In this document: positions 48,198 through 57,124 of the stretch, piece by piece
Layout of the letters: each line of letters starts with the position of its first letter
Numbering within the stretch: position 1 is the first letter of the stretch
Source: Bacillus kexueae
GTDB lineage: Bacteria; Bacillota; Bacilli; Bacillales; Aeribacillaceae
Length of the DNA: 64,000 bases
Reading direction: 5' to 3'
Assembly (NCBI RefSeq): GCF_022809095.1
Contig: NZ_JALAZE010000002.1
Location: forward strand, 581,755-645,754
The notes under the pieces: model-generated
Told to the model about the DNA's origin: nothing
The model's input: the letters and a program-made list of their open reading frames with translations, nothing else
Databases searched by the model: none
Program-made: the position numbers and the translations under genes

Positions 48198-49343
48198 ATG
48201 GTAGAAGAAATGAATCAAATCGAAGTTTCGTCACCAGAAGTAGGTGACCTAGTAAAAGGGACTGTTGCAAAAGTCGAAGAAAAGCAGGTAATTGTAGAAA
48301 TTGAAAACTGCAAATTGCCAGGAATTATTCCTATTAGCGAATTATCAAGCTTACATATTGAGAAAGCATCTGATGTTGTTCAAGAAAATGATGTATTAGA
48401 ACTAAAAGTATTGAAAGTAGAAGAAGAAGCAATCATTGTTTCAAAAAGTAAAGTAGATGCAGATAAGGCTTGGGATGAGCTTGAAGCAAAATTTTCTTCA
48501 AAAGAAGTATTTGAAGCAGAAGTAAAAGATGTTGTGAAAGGCGGATTGGTCGTAGATTTAGGTGTACGCGGATTCATTCCAGCATCTTTAGTAGAAGCTC
48601 ACTATGTAGAAGATTTTTCTGAATATCTAGGAAAATCACTTACGTTAATAGTTGTGGAATTAGATCGTGAGAAAAATCGGGTGATTTTATCACATCGCGC
48701 TGTGGTAGAACAAGAAGCTGCAAACAAACGTCAAGAGGTTTTAAATGGATTAAAAGAAGGCGACGTTCTTGAAGGAACAGTTCAACGTTTAGCAGACTTT
48801 GGCGCATTTGTTGATATTGGTGGAGTGGATGGTTTAGTCCATATCTCTCAACTTTCCCATGCTCACGTAGAAAAGCCTTCAGACGTAGTGGAAGAAGGAC
48901 AAAAAGTACAAGTGAAAGTACTGTCAGTAGATCGTGATAATGAGCGAATCTCATTATCAATTAAAGAGACACTACCTGGCCCTTGGGCACAAGTTTCTGA
49001 GAAAGTAAAAGTTGGAGATGTATTAGAGGGAACTGTGAAACGTTTAGTATCCTTCGGTGCCTTTATCGAGGTTTTACCTGGTGTAGAAGGATTAGTACAC
49101 ATTTCTCAAATTTCACATAAACATATCGGTACACCACATGAAGTCTTATCTGAAGGTGATCAAGTTAATGTGAAGGTACTTGACGTCAATTTAGATGAAG
49201 AGCGCATTTCATTAAGTATGAAAGAGCTAGAAGAAACACCAAAAACTGAAGCAGAAGATTACCAACAGTATCAAGCAAAAGAAGATTCTTCTGGCTTCCA
49301 ATTAGGTGAAATGATTGGTGACCAATTAAATAAATTAAAATAA
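48198..49343 (+). CDS. ypfD: S1-domain protein YpfD (30S protein S1 homologue)
   Basis: 381 residues with four S1 RNA-binding repeats starting near 13 (GDLVKGTVAKVEE), 98 (FEAEVKDVVKGGLVVDLGVR), 185 (VLEGTVQRLADFGAFVDIGG) and 270 (VLEGTVKRLVSFGAFIEVLP). Shorter than the six-repeat E. coli S1. Role in ribosome binding or mRNA handling is not settled in bacilli. RBS AAGGAGGT, perfect. Confidence 0.95.
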   Translation: MVEEMNQIEVSSPEVGDLVKGTVAKVEEKQVIVEIENCKLPGIIPISELSSLHIEKASDVVQENDVLELKVLKVEEEAIIVSKSKVDADKAWDELEAKFSSKEVFEAEVKDVVKGGLVVDLGVRGFIPASLVEAHYVEDFSEYLGKSLTLIVVELDREKNRVILSHRAVVEQEAANKRQEVLNGLKEGDVLEGTVQRLADFGAFVDIGGVDGLVHISQLSHAHVEKPSDVVEEGQKVQVKVLSVDRDNERISLSIKETLPGPWAQVSEKVKVGDVLEGTVKRLVSFGAFIEVLPGVEGLVHISQISHKHIGTPHEVLSEGDQVNVKVLDVNLDEERISLSMKELEETPKTEAEDYQQYQAKEDSSGFQLGEMIGDQLNKLK

Positions 49344-49356
49344 AACGGTGATAAAT

Positions 49357-50436
49357 TTGGATAGAGAACAGCGTAAGATTGACCATATAGAATATGCTTT
49401 ACAAACGAGAAGAGCTGTCGATAATGGTCTTTCGGATATTCGCTTTGTGCACAATAGCCTTCCGAATACCGCTGTTTCAAATGTCAATTTAGCTGTGAAA
49501 ATGGGCGAACTCTCGTTTAGTTCGCCCATTTTTATCAATGCGATGACAGGTGGAGGCGGTAACGAAACTTACAAAATAAATGAAGGGTTAGCGGAAGTTG
49601 CTAAAGAATTTGGCTTAGCAATGGCAGTCGGTTCTCAAATGGCAGCCATTAAAAATCCTTCTGAAAGAAGCACGTTTGAAATTGTTCGGAAAGTACATAA
49701 AGATGGAATTTTATTCGCAAATTTAGGAAGTGAAGCAACAGTAGATCAAGCTAAACATGCCGTTGAAATGATTGAAGCGAATGCTTTGCAAATCCATTTA
49801 AATCCTGTACAAGAATTAGTCATGCCAGAAGGGGACCGAGACTTTACGATGAGCCTAAGAAATATTGAAAGAATCGTAAAAAATGTCGAAGTACCTGTCA
49901 TTGTAAAAGAAGTCGGATATGGTATGAGTAAAGAAACAGCTGAACAATTGACAAATGTCGGTGTATCAATTGTTGATGTTGGAGGTTTCGGTGGAACGAA
50001 CTTTTCCTCAATTGAGAATAAACGAAGAAATAGGCGTCTAACTTATTTTGAGGACTGGGGAATTAGTACGTCCGCTTCTATTTGTGAAGTGTCTAGCATT
50101 CAGTCTCCACCATTTATTATTGCAACCGGTGGGATGAATGACGCACTTCAAACCGTTAAAGCATTATCGTTAGGGGCATCCCTTGTTGGAATGGCAGGCT
50201 TTGTTTTAAAGATATTCCGAGAACAGGGAATGGAAGCATTAAGGGCTGAAATGCGAGCGTTTCATGAAGATCTTGCATTCATCCTGACAGCTCTTGGTAC
50301 GGAAACAATTTTAGACCTTCGACATGTCCCACTTGTGATTTCTGGAAAAACATATCATTGGCTACAAGAGCGAATGATTGATACGAAAACTTATGCAAAT
50401 AGGCACAAAAAAAATCGTCCATTCAGGAATGTCTGA
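49357..50436 (+). CDS. fni: Isopentenyl-diphosphate isomerase, type 2
   Basis: 359 residues, FMN- and NADPH-dependent, interconverting IPP and DMAPP for isoprenoids including the heptaprenyl chain made by hepST. Motifs: RKIDHIEYAL, INAMTGGGGNETYKIN, LQIHLNPVQE and VDVGGFGGTNFS. TTG at 49357 is favoured because ACGGTGAT precedes it; GTG 49348 has no site. The stop lies inside the terminator hairpin. Confidence 0.92.
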   Translation: MDREQRKIDHIEYALQTRRAVDNGLSDIRFVHNSLPNTAVSNVNLAVKMGELSFSSPIFINAMTGGGGNETYKINEGLAEVAKEFGLAMAVGSQMAAIKNPSERSTFEIVRKVHKDGILFANLGSEATVDQAKHAVEMIEANALQIHLNPVQELVMPEGDRDFTMSLRNIERIVKNVEVPVIVKEVGYGMSKETAEQLTNVGVSIVDVGGFGGTNFSSIENKRRNRRLTYFEDWGISTSASICEVSSIQSPPFIIATGGMNDALQTVKALSLGASLVGMAGFVLKIFREQGMEALRAEMRAFHEDLAFILTALGTETILDLRHVPLVISGKTYHWLQERMIDTKTYANRHKKNRPFRNV

Positions 50437-50452
50437 AAGGACGATTTTCTTA
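50410..50452 (+). terminator. Terminator overlapping the fni 3' end
   Basis: AAAATCGTCC-A-TTCAG pairs with CTGAA-A-GGACGATTTT, followed by CTT. The last fni codons and the stop are in the hairpin. Confidence 0.88.
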
Positions 50453-50454
50453 TT

Positions 50455-50620
50455 GTTACAGAGAGTTTAAATACAATAAAGTGATAAAGTATTTTCTTTA
50501 CAGGTTTTTTAGTGTCTAGCTCCAAGCGCCATCAGCTCGGGTCGCTTCGGCCCTACTGTGGCGACGGAAGCCTCCTCGCAGGTCCTAAAGCGCCCTTCGC
50601 CTAAGGACTTGCGCTTTTTC
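50455..50620 (+). repeat. Structured intergenic repeat, family 1, copy D
   Basis: Fourth copy of the family, directly after the fni terminator. Left arm GAGAGTTTAAATACAATAAAG is more diverged; the GTGTCTAGCTCCAAGCGCC to GGACTTGCGC core is well kept, and the second hairpin is intact while one pair of the first (C-G to C-A) is lost. The following bases to 50767 contain nothing I recognise. Confidence 0.87.
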
Positions 50621-50767
50621 TGTGAAAATAAAAATTACCTATGAGCTGAATGATCGATCATGATAGGTAGATGGTAGAAAGGAAACCCCGGGGAGAATAA
50701 ATTTTCATGTCCAGGGTGTGAGTGTAAAATCATGTATGTTTCTTATTGTATGTTAATAAAAAAAACG

Positions 50768-50899
50768 TTACTCATTTCGCTTCCTTGCATCTTTTGGACT
50801 TTCCATCCCAGTAGCCCCTTTATTTGAAATAGATTGGTTACGATCAGATTCGACTCGTCTTTCTTCTTTTAACTTTTTTTCTTGTCGGTCTCTACCCAA
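50768..50899 (-). CDS. ypzI: YpzI-family small hydrophilic protein
   Basis: 43 residues, MGRDRQEKKLKEERRVESDR onward, highly charged, ending PKDARKRNE. The start is taken as TTG at 50899 because GGAAGGA lies 8 bases upstream on the minus strand, whereas the ATG at 50908 abuts that site. The MGxDRQEKKL opening and place between fni and yphA point to YpzI; function unknown. Confidence 0.7.
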   Translation of the reverse strand: MGRDRQEKKLKEERRVESDRNQSISNKGATGMESPKDARKRNE

Positions 50900-51017
50900 A
50901 TGAATCATTCCTTCCAATTAGAGTTAAACATTCACATTATTCGTCAATGGCTGTGTAATTATTCGATGATTAATTTACATAAAACCTACCCATAATGGAA
51001 ATTATAGGGGTGATTGG

Positions 51018-51620
51018 ATGGAAGGAATTTTCTTTTACTGGATTTTTTGGTGTTATTGGATTATCGTCACTTTTTGGATGAAAAAAGAAACTAAACGAAT
51101 GGTTTATGCGATATTTATTCTTCTTGTAATAATGGCTAGTTTGAAGCAAGTTTCTTTTTCTTTTGGGACTGTTGGGCTATCTTATCTTTTAATCGGGATT
51201 GTATTTCTCGGTCGTTTAGTATTGCATGGTTATCAAATCTATTCAACTTTTGCTGTTGTCATTATTGCGTTCGCCTATGCAGCCCTACAGCTTTTTTATG
51301 TTTATGACCCAATATGGTTTTTAGACAAACTCATATTCATTAGTAGCATGATGACAGGTATTTTAGCATTACTTTTAGGGAAGAACACTCAACATTGCAT
51401 CACCATCTTAGTTTTAGGTCAGTCCATTGGAGAACTATTTTTTTGGATAGTTGCCTACCGAATTGTGCATGTGCAGGTTGAAATTGGCTATTTGGCTTAT
51501 ATGGAAACGTTAACTGTATCTTCGTTGTGTGTAGGTGTTTGGTTTGCTTTTAAATGGGTGACAAAATCATTAGAGCAGTTCGTGGATAAATCAGTGAAGG
51601 GGAAGGGACGAATTTTATGA
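51018..51620 (+). CDS. yphA: Membrane protein YphA
   Basis: 200 residues with six hydrophobic segments over nearly the whole length, beginning MEGIFFYWIFWCYWIIVTFW. Family known only as YphA; function unknown. RBS TAGGGGTGA. It overlaps yphB by four bases, suggesting the three genes to 52701 are an operon. Confidence 0.82.
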   Translation: MEGIFFYWIFWCYWIIVTFWMKKETKRMVYAIFILLVIMASLKQVSFSFGTVGLSYLLIGIVFLGRLVLHGYQIYSTFAVVIIAFAYAALQLFYVYDPIWFLDKLIFISSMMTGILALLLGKNTQHCITILVLGQSIGELFFWIVAYRIVHVQVEIGYLAYMETLTVSSLCVGVWFAFKWVTKSLEQFVDKSVKGKGRIL

Positions 51621-52516
51621 ATGAATATACGTACCCGATTTTATTAGGGGTTATCGCGGGAGTTGCATGTCGATTATATATGTTAAAAACTGATTATCGT
51701 CAATATCCCACCTATTTGCATGGGAAAATCATTCATGTTGCTTTAGGAGTGATTGCTGCTGGTTTAGGTACAGTGGCTGTTCCTGCCATTATGCAAAAGG
51801 AATTTACTGCTATCACTTTTTTAACAGTTGCAGCCTCACAGTTTCGTGAAGTACGAAACATGGAGCGCAATACCTTGTCTGAATTAGATAAATATGAGCT
51901 TGTTCCACGAGGGAAAACATATATAGAAGGGGTAGCAATTGCATTTGAAAGTCGCAATTATTTAGTTATTTTTACATCATTATTTGTTACGCTTGCTTAT
52001 TTACTGACGAACGTTTGGGTTAGTATAGTTGTAGCGATAGTTTGTATTATTTTATCGAAAATATTGATGTCTGGCGGGAAGTTGGGAGATATTGTTGAGG
52101 TAGAATACGTAAAGCCACGGTTTGATGGAGCAGGTCTTTATGTAGACAATATTTACATCATGAATATCGGGATCCCAGAAAAACGTGAATTAGTATTAAA
52201 GTATGGGATGGGCTTTGTGTTAAAACCAAAGTCTTTTAATGCAAGAGCCACCATTGCAAACTTAGGACAGCGTCAGGCAGTGCTGCACGATGTTTCCACT
52301 GCGTTAGGAATTATTCGGGATAGCGGTGAGCCTTCGCTCGTACCGTTAGCAAAAAGGGATTTAGACGATGGTAGAATAGGGGTGTTCGTTTTGCCTCAAA
52401 AACAAGATCATGAATTTGGCATCCGAGTCATTCAAAATGTTCCAACATTAGAAAGTGCTATTCGAATGCCGTCGGAATCAGACGCCAATAAGAAGGGGCG
52501 GTTTTTTCGATTATGA
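51617..52516 (+). CDS. yphB: YIEGIA-domain membrane protein (YphB/SeaA type)
   Basis: 299 residues. An N-terminal membrane part (two helices within ~1-65), the YIEGVAIAFESRNYLVIF signature near residue 102, another hydrophobic region (~115-150), and a soluble C-terminal domain (~155-299) with FNARATIANLGQRQAVLHD. Family members occur in spore formers and are associated with spore envelope assembly; the mechanism is not known to me. Overlaps ypzH by four bases. Confidence 0.83.
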   Translation: MNEYTYPILLGVIAGVACRLYMLKTDYRQYPTYLHGKIIHVALGVIAAGLGTVAVPAIMQKEFTAITFLTVAASQFREVRNMERNTLSELDKYELVPRGKTYIEGVAIAFESRNYLVIFTSLFVTLAYLLTNVWVSIVVAIVCIILSKILMSGGKLGDIVEVEYVKPRFDGAGLYVDNIYIMNIGIPEKRELVLKYGMGFVLKPKSFNARATIANLGQRQAVLHDVSTALGIIRDSGEPSLVPLAKRDLDDGRIGVFVLPQKQDHEFGIRVIQNVPTLESAIRMPSESDANKKGRFFRL

Positions 52517-52701
52517 TATTAGAAAAGACGATTTTAGCAGTAATTACGACAGACAAGACAAAAATTCAAGGGTCTACCGCAGCATTCATTTGTAAAGATC
52601 GGGAGGAAATGGATTTGTTTGCCAAACATTTAGAAGCTATTCTAGATGGCATTGCACACGCCATAGGGGAAGATGTTTATGTCATCGTGAAGCATTTTTA
52701 A
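52513..52701 (+). CDS. ypzH: Small partner of the YIEGIA protein (YpzH type)
   Basis: 62-residue soluble protein (TILAVITTDKTKIQGSTAAF, ending DVYVIVKHF) with an alternating strand/helix look. Translationally coupled to yphB through ATGA, which supports a complex of the two products (inference). Protein databases name such genes as a capping-complex subunit for YIEGIA, as I recall. Confidence 0.72.
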   Translation: MILEKTILAVITTDKTKIQGSTAAFICKDREEMDLFAKHLEAILDGIAHAIGEDVYVIVKHF

Positions 52702-52745
52702 GCCTTGTTGTCGATTACATGAAACTACTATATAATATGATAGTT

Positions 52746-52775
52746 AGCCCTTCTCATAGTGGAAGGGTTTCTTTT
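52746..52775 (+). terminator. Terminator of yphA-yphB-ypzH
   Basis: CCCTTC pairs with GAAGGG around TCATAGTG, then TTTCTTTT. Confidence 0.82.
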
Positions 52776-52942
52776 CTGAAATCATTCATAATCATATCGT
52801 TTTATGAAAAAAAGAGAGATTGTTTGACTGCAATACACGTGAAGACGTTTGTAACGGTGAGCAGACAAGCTTTATCGATTTGAATATTAACAATGAAAAT
52901 TAGAAAAGCCTTGGATTAATGTTTTAGGAAGGATGTTGTAAA

Positions 52943-54253
52943 GTGCCGAAACATGTAGTAGCCATTGTCGGTCGCCCTAATGTAGGGAAGTCGACAATTT
53001 TCAACCGAATTGTAGGAGATCGTGTATCCATTGTAGAAGATATCCCGGGAGTAACGCGTGATCGAATTTACTCTCGTGCCGAATGGTTAACGCATCAATT
53101 TAATATTATTGACACAGGTGGAATTGAAATAGGAGATGCTCCATTTCTAGCCCAAATTCGTCATCAAGCTGAACTTGCGATAGAAGAAGCGGACGTCATT
53201 TTGTTTATCGTTAATGGTCGTGAAGGTTTAACACCGGCTGATGAAGAAGTTGCCAAAATACTCTATCGTTCAAACAAGCCTGTTGTACTTGGAGTAAACA
53301 AAATTGATAATCCAAGTATGAGAGATGACATCTTTGACTTTTATTCTTTAGGATTCGGAGAGCCTTATCCAATTTCAGGGTCTCATGGGATTGGTTTAGG
53401 AGATTTATTAGACGAAGTAGTGAAGCATTTCGATGTCCGTGATGAAAAAGAATATGATGACGAAATCATTAAATTTTCGTTAATAGGCCGACCGAATGTT
53501 GGAAAATCTTCATTAGTTAACGCTATTTTAGGTGAAGAACGCGTGATTGTCAGCGATGTTGCTGGTACAACAAGAGATGCTATTGATACGACGTTTAAAT
53601 ACAATCAACAAGAATTTGTCATTATCGATACGGCAGGAATGAGAAAAAAAGGGAAAGTATACGAAACAACAGAAAAATATAGTGTATTACGTGCGTTAAA
53701 AGCGATTGAACGATCAGATGTCGTTTTAGTCGTAATCAATGGTGAGGAAGGGATTATTGAGCAGGACAAGCGAATTGCGGGGTACGCTCATGAAGCAGGT
53801 AAAGCGGTTGTTATTGTTGTGAACAAATGGGACGTAGTAGAAAAAGATGACAAGACAATGAAGCAGTTTGAGCAGAAAATTCGCGACCATTTCTTATTCT
53901 TAGATTATGCCCCAATCGTCTTTTTATCAGCAAAAACGAAACAGCGTTTGCACACATTAATGCCGAACATTATTGAAGCAAGTGAAAACCATGCTCGTCG
54001 AATTCAAACAAACGTATTGAACGATGTTATTATGGACGCTGTCGCAATGAATCCTACACCAACAGACAAAGGGACAAGACTAAAAATTTATTATGCTACA
54101 CAAGTTGCGGTGAAGCCACCGACATTCGTTATTTTCGTTAACGATCCTGAATTGTTACACTTCTCTTATGAGCGCTTTTTAGAGAACCGAATTCGAGATG
54201 CCTTCGGATTTGAAGGGACTCCAATTCGAATCATCGCTCGTGCAAGAAAATAA
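52943..54253 (+). CDS. der: Ribosome biogenesis GTPase Der (EngA)
   Basis: 436 residues, the double Era-like GTPase for 50S assembly. First G domain: [17 protein letters not shown]; second: [18 protein letters not shown]-terminal KH-like domain ([20 protein letters not shown]). Start is GTG at 52943 behind AGGAAGGA. Length identical to B. subtilis Der. Confidence 0.97.
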   Translation: MPKHVVAIVGRPNVGKSTIFNRIVGDRVSIVEDIPGVTRDRIYSRAEWLTHQFNIIDTGGIEIGDAPFLAQIRHQAELAIEEADVILFIVNGREGLTPADEEVAKILYRSNKPVVLGVNKIDNPSMRDDIFDFYSLGFGEPYPISGSHGIGLGDLLDEVVKHFDVRDEKEYDDEIIKFSLIGRPNVGKSSLVNAILGEERVIVSDVAGTTRDAIDTTFKYNQQEFVIIDTAGMRKKGKVYETTEKYSVLRALKAIERSDVVLVVINGEEGIIEQDKRIAGYAHEAGKAVVIVVNKWDVVEKDDKTMKQFEQKIRDHFLFLDYAPIVFLSAKTKQRLHTLMPNIIEASENHARRIQTNVLNDVIMDAVAMNPTPTDKGTRLKIYYATQVAVKPPTFVIFVNDPELLHFSYERFLENRIRDAFGFEGTPIRIIARARK

Positions 54254-54289
54254 TCGATGTGCGTGAAATCGTCATGTAGATAAGATGTG

Positions 54290-54323
54290 GAGTAGTAGTA
54301 GGAAATCTACTCTACTCTTTTTT
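54290..54323 (+). terminator. Terminator of der
   Basis: GAGTAG-T-AGTAG pairs with CTACT-CTACTC around GAAAT, followed by TTTTTT. Confidence 0.88.
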
Positions 54324-54430
54324 ATCAGGTATTGATTCCACTTCCCTTCTTCATGATAGATAAGTGAAAGGTGAAAGGATAAAGATGCTTTCCAAATGCA
54401 TTAAGCATCCGCAAAGAAAGGGTGAGCGTA

Positions 54431-55483
54431 TTGAAGGAAAAAGTTACGGTTTTAGGTGCAGGGAGTTGGGGAACTGCCCTTGCAGTGGTTTTAAGTGACA
54501 ATGGTCACCATGTGCAGTTGTGGGGACACAGAAAAGAACATATTGAAGAAATGGAACAAAAGCGCGTAAATGAAAAATATTTACCTGACGTAAAGCTAGC
54601 CGCTAATATTTCATTAACTTATAAGTTAGAAGAGGCGGTTAAAGATGCTGAAACAATCGTTTTAGCTGTGCCGACAAAAGCGATGAGAGACGTTTTAGGA
54701 CAATTGAATTCCATCCTTTCAAAACCTGCATTGTTCGTTCATGTAAGTAAAGGAATAGAACCGGATTCATTAAAGAGGATTACGGAAATTATCGAAGAAG
54801 AAATACCACAAACGAAACGGAAGGATGTTGTCGTACTATCTGGACCGAGTCATGCAGAAGAGGTTAGCTTGCGACACCCGACAACTGTTACCTCCTCAAG
54901 TGAAAACATGCAAGCGGCCGAATACGTACAAGACTTATTTATTAATCAATATTTTCGCGTGTATACAAACCCTGATGTTGTAGGGGTGGAAATTGGCGGT
55001 GCATTAAAAAATATTATTGCTTTGGCAGCGGGTATTAGTGATGGCCTAGGTTTTGGAGATAATGCAAAAGCTGCCCTTATTACGAGAGGGTTAGCTGAAA
55101 TCGCACGACTAGGAAGTAAAATGGGAGCAAATCCGTTAACGTTCTCCGGCCTTACAGGTATTGGGGATTTAATTGTAACGTGTACAAGTGTACATTCTCG
55201 TAATTGGCGAGCGGGAAATATGCTTGGAAAAGGGAAGACACTTGATGAGGTGCTGGATTCGATGGGAATGGTCGTAGAAGGAGTCCGGACAACGAAAGCA
55301 GCCTATCAACTTGCAGAAAAATATAACGTTAAAATGCCAATCACTCGTGCTTTATACGATGTCTTATTTAACGGACAAAATGCGAAGGAAGCGGTAGAAT
55401 CGCTCATGGCTCGTGTAAAAACGCATGAAATGGAAGATTTGGTTAACATCATGGAATCACGATCTTGTGAAGATGAAAAGTAA
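54431..55483 (+). CDS. gpsA: Glycerol-3-phosphate dehydrogenase [NAD(P)+]
   Basis: 350 residues, making sn-glycerol-3-phosphate for phospholipids. N-terminal Rossmann [15 protein letters not shown], catalytic lysine in [13 protein letters not shown], and [16 protein letters not shown] at 54431 is preferred because AAAGGGTGA (54416-54424) is properly spaced and the N-terminus then matches the family; GTG 54422 lies in the site. Confidence 0.95.
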   Translation: MKEKVTVLGAGSWGTALAVVLSDNGHHVQLWGHRKEHIEEMEQKRVNEKYLPDVKLAANISLTYKLEEAVKDAETIVLAVPTKAMRDVLGQLNSILSKPALFVHVSKGIEPDSLKRITEIIEEEIPQTKRKDVVVLSGPSHAEEVSLRHPTTVTSSSENMQAAEYVQDLFINQYFRVYTNPDVVGVEIGGALKNIIALAAGISDGLGFGDNAKAALITRGLAEIARLGSKMGANPLTFSGLTGIGDLIVTCTSVHSRNWRAGNMLGKGKTLDEVLDSMGMVVEGVRTTKAAYQLAEKYNVKMPITRALYDVLFNGQNAKEAVESLMARVKTHEMEDLVNIMESRSCEDEK

Positions 55484-55741
55484 TTCGAAAAGGTAAATAC
55501 GGCTGATCATGATTCAATCTTTTAGATGGTGGATAAACGCTACTGTTTAAAGCTTCATTCCGAGCGGTGAGTAAAAAGAAGTTTCTCACATTAAATGAAG
55601 AGTATATGGCGATTGTCACCTTTCTATGAGGATTGAGGCATGTATCAGTCTTTTCATGTACACAGAATAAATGGTATTGAATAAGGAGCAAAGGATGAGG
55701 GTTTAAGTGCCCCAATGATTTTGTAATTTGTTCTTCATTCA

Positions 55742-55769
55742 TTGAACTGATTCATTTGTATGATATAAT
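55742..55769 (+). promoter_or_regulatory. Putative SigA promoter of yphE-yphF
   Basis: TTGAAC (55742-55747), 16 bases, extended -10 TG-A-TATAAT (55764-55769), 27 bases before yphE. The rest of the 312-base gap after gpsA contains nothing I recognise. Confidence 0.6.
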
Positions 55770-55795
55770 GTTTTTCGTAAAAAGGAGGGAAAAGA

Positions 55796-55996
55796 ATGAC
55801 ACCTGCTTTAATGAAAATGTGGATTGCCCTTGCGTCAATGGGCTTTATGTTTATTTCCGTTTTTTCAATTTATTTGAGTAGATTTAAATTAAAGGGATTT
55901 TGGCGCATATTATTTTCAATCATTGCCTACATATTTATGATTTTAGCTGGAATCATTATCTTTTTTGTTGTATTTTCTGGACCAGTAAATGAATAA
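55796..55996 (+). CDS. yphE: Small membrane protein YphE (DUF2768)
   Basis: 66 residues with two TM helices (MKMWIALASMGFMFISVFSI and IIAYIFMILAGIIIFFVVFS) joined by a basic loop. DUF2768 family, function unknown, same neighbours in B. subtilis. RBS AAAGGAGGG. Confidence 0.85.
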   Translation: MTPALMKMWIALASMGFMFISVFSIYLSRFKLKGFWRILFSIIAYIFMILAGIIIFFVVFSGPVNE

Positions 55997-56011
55997 CAAA
56001 GGAAGAGTAAA

Positions 56012-56731
56012 ATGAGAAAACGACTATTCATTGTATTACCATTGTTACTTTTAGTGTTTTTAAGTGGTTGTTTATATCCAGAAGAAAAGCTTTCAAAAAA
56101 TTCTGTACCTTATGAAACACAAATCACTTCTGTTCAAACAGCAGTTGATCGTTTTCAAGAAGATCAAAACGGACTATTGCCGATTAAGACGAGAGATATG
56201 GAGACTCCTATTTATCAAAAATACCCGGTTGATTTTAATCAGTTAATACCTCAATACATGTCAGAGCCTCCTGGAACAGCATTTGAAAATGGGGGAGTTT
56301 ACTTATATGTGTTAGTAAATGTAGAGAATGACCCTACAGTAAAATTAATAGACTTAAGATTGGCAGAAGAAATAAGAGATATTAATATCCGGTTAAATGT
56401 ATATCGCCAATCAAACGGATACCCACCATTTAAAGAGGAAATTACACGTGGTGTTTATACGTTAGATTTTGAAAAGCTTGGCTATAAGGAACCGCCTCAA
56501 GTTTTAAGTCCTTTTTCAAATGAATATTTACCATTCGTGATTGATAGTAATGGAGAAGTTTTCGTGGATTACTCATTAGACTTATATCAAGCATTAAAGA
56601 AGGAAGATGTAAATGTAAAAGCTGGTGAGGATATCCGGTATTTACTTGTTGAATCCTCTCCATTTGTACCAGCTTTTTCACTTCCGTATACTGTGGATGA
56701 TCAATACGAGCCTATCTTTTTTATAAATTAA
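56012..56731 (+). CDS. yphF: Lipoprotein YphF
   Basis: 239 residues; signal peptide with lipobox LSGC (lipidated Cys20), then a soluble extracytoplasmic domain that begins ETQITSVQTAVDRFQEDQNG. It resembles B. subtilis YphF; function unknown. Follows yphE by 15 bases and precedes spoIVA. Confidence 0.87.
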   Translation: MRKRLFIVLPLLLLVFLSGCLYPEEKLSKNSVPYETQITSVQTAVDRFQEDQNGLLPIKTRDMETPIYQKYPVDFNQLIPQYMSEPPGTAFENGGVYLYVLVNVENDPTVKLIDLRLAEEIRDINIRLNVYRQSNGYPPFKEEITRGVYTLDFEKLGYKEPPQVLSPFSNEYLPFVIDSNGEVFVDYSLDLYQALKKEDVNVKAGEDIRYLLVESSPFVPAFSLPYTVDDQYEPIFFIN

Positions 56732-56738
56732 AGTCATG

Positions 56739-56785
56739 AACCTTTCTCTTGATTCATACATGTTAAGAGAAAGGTTTATTTTTTT
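56739..56785 (+). terminator. Terminator of yphE-yphF
   Basis: AACCTTTCTCTT (56739-56750) pairs with AAGAGAAAGGTT (56764-56775), then a T-rich tract. Confidence 0.9.
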
Positions 56786-56801
56786 ATCTTTCTTTCATAA
56801 A

Positions 56802-56953
56802 GGGCCTGTTCAAAACGATGGTTGATTGGAGTGGATTTTGCAACGAAGAAGGGAACGGAGAACGTAAATGAATACTGTCTATTGAACATCGCAGAATATG
56901 TGAAACGAGAAGAAGGGAGCAAACCAAAAAATCAACATTAGTTGAACAGTTCC
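56802..56953. repeat. Possible insertion element with 12-bp terminal inverted repeats
   Basis: GGGCCTGTTCAA at the left and TTGAACAGTTCC at the right are inverted repeats matching at 10 of 12 positions, 152 bp apart. Just inside, TGGTTGATT and AATCAACAT also pair. No ORF. The interior GTTGATTGGAGTGGA and AAATCAACATT recall a repeat type frequent in Bacillaceae (recollection). It lies between yphF and the spoIVA promoter. Confidence 0.45.
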
Positions 56954-57025
56954 AAAAATTAATCTCGTATGTATGAGGATGGAGGGAATCATTTATTCTT
57001 AATTAAATGAAATTTTATGGCTTTA

Positions 57026-57057
57026 GTCATAAACTAGTCGGACAACATCATAAACAT
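57026..57057 (+). promoter_or_regulatory. Putative SigE promoter of spoIVA
   Basis: GTCATAAA (57026-57033), 15 bases, CATAAACAT (57049-57057), 67 bases before the start. It fits the mother-cell SigE pattern, and spoIVA is SigE-dependent in B. subtilis. Confidence 0.5.
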
Positions 57058-57124
57058 ATATTGTCTACAAGCGATTTATCTTAACATAATTCATCCAATG
57101 ACTAATGAGTCGGGAGGGGATCAC

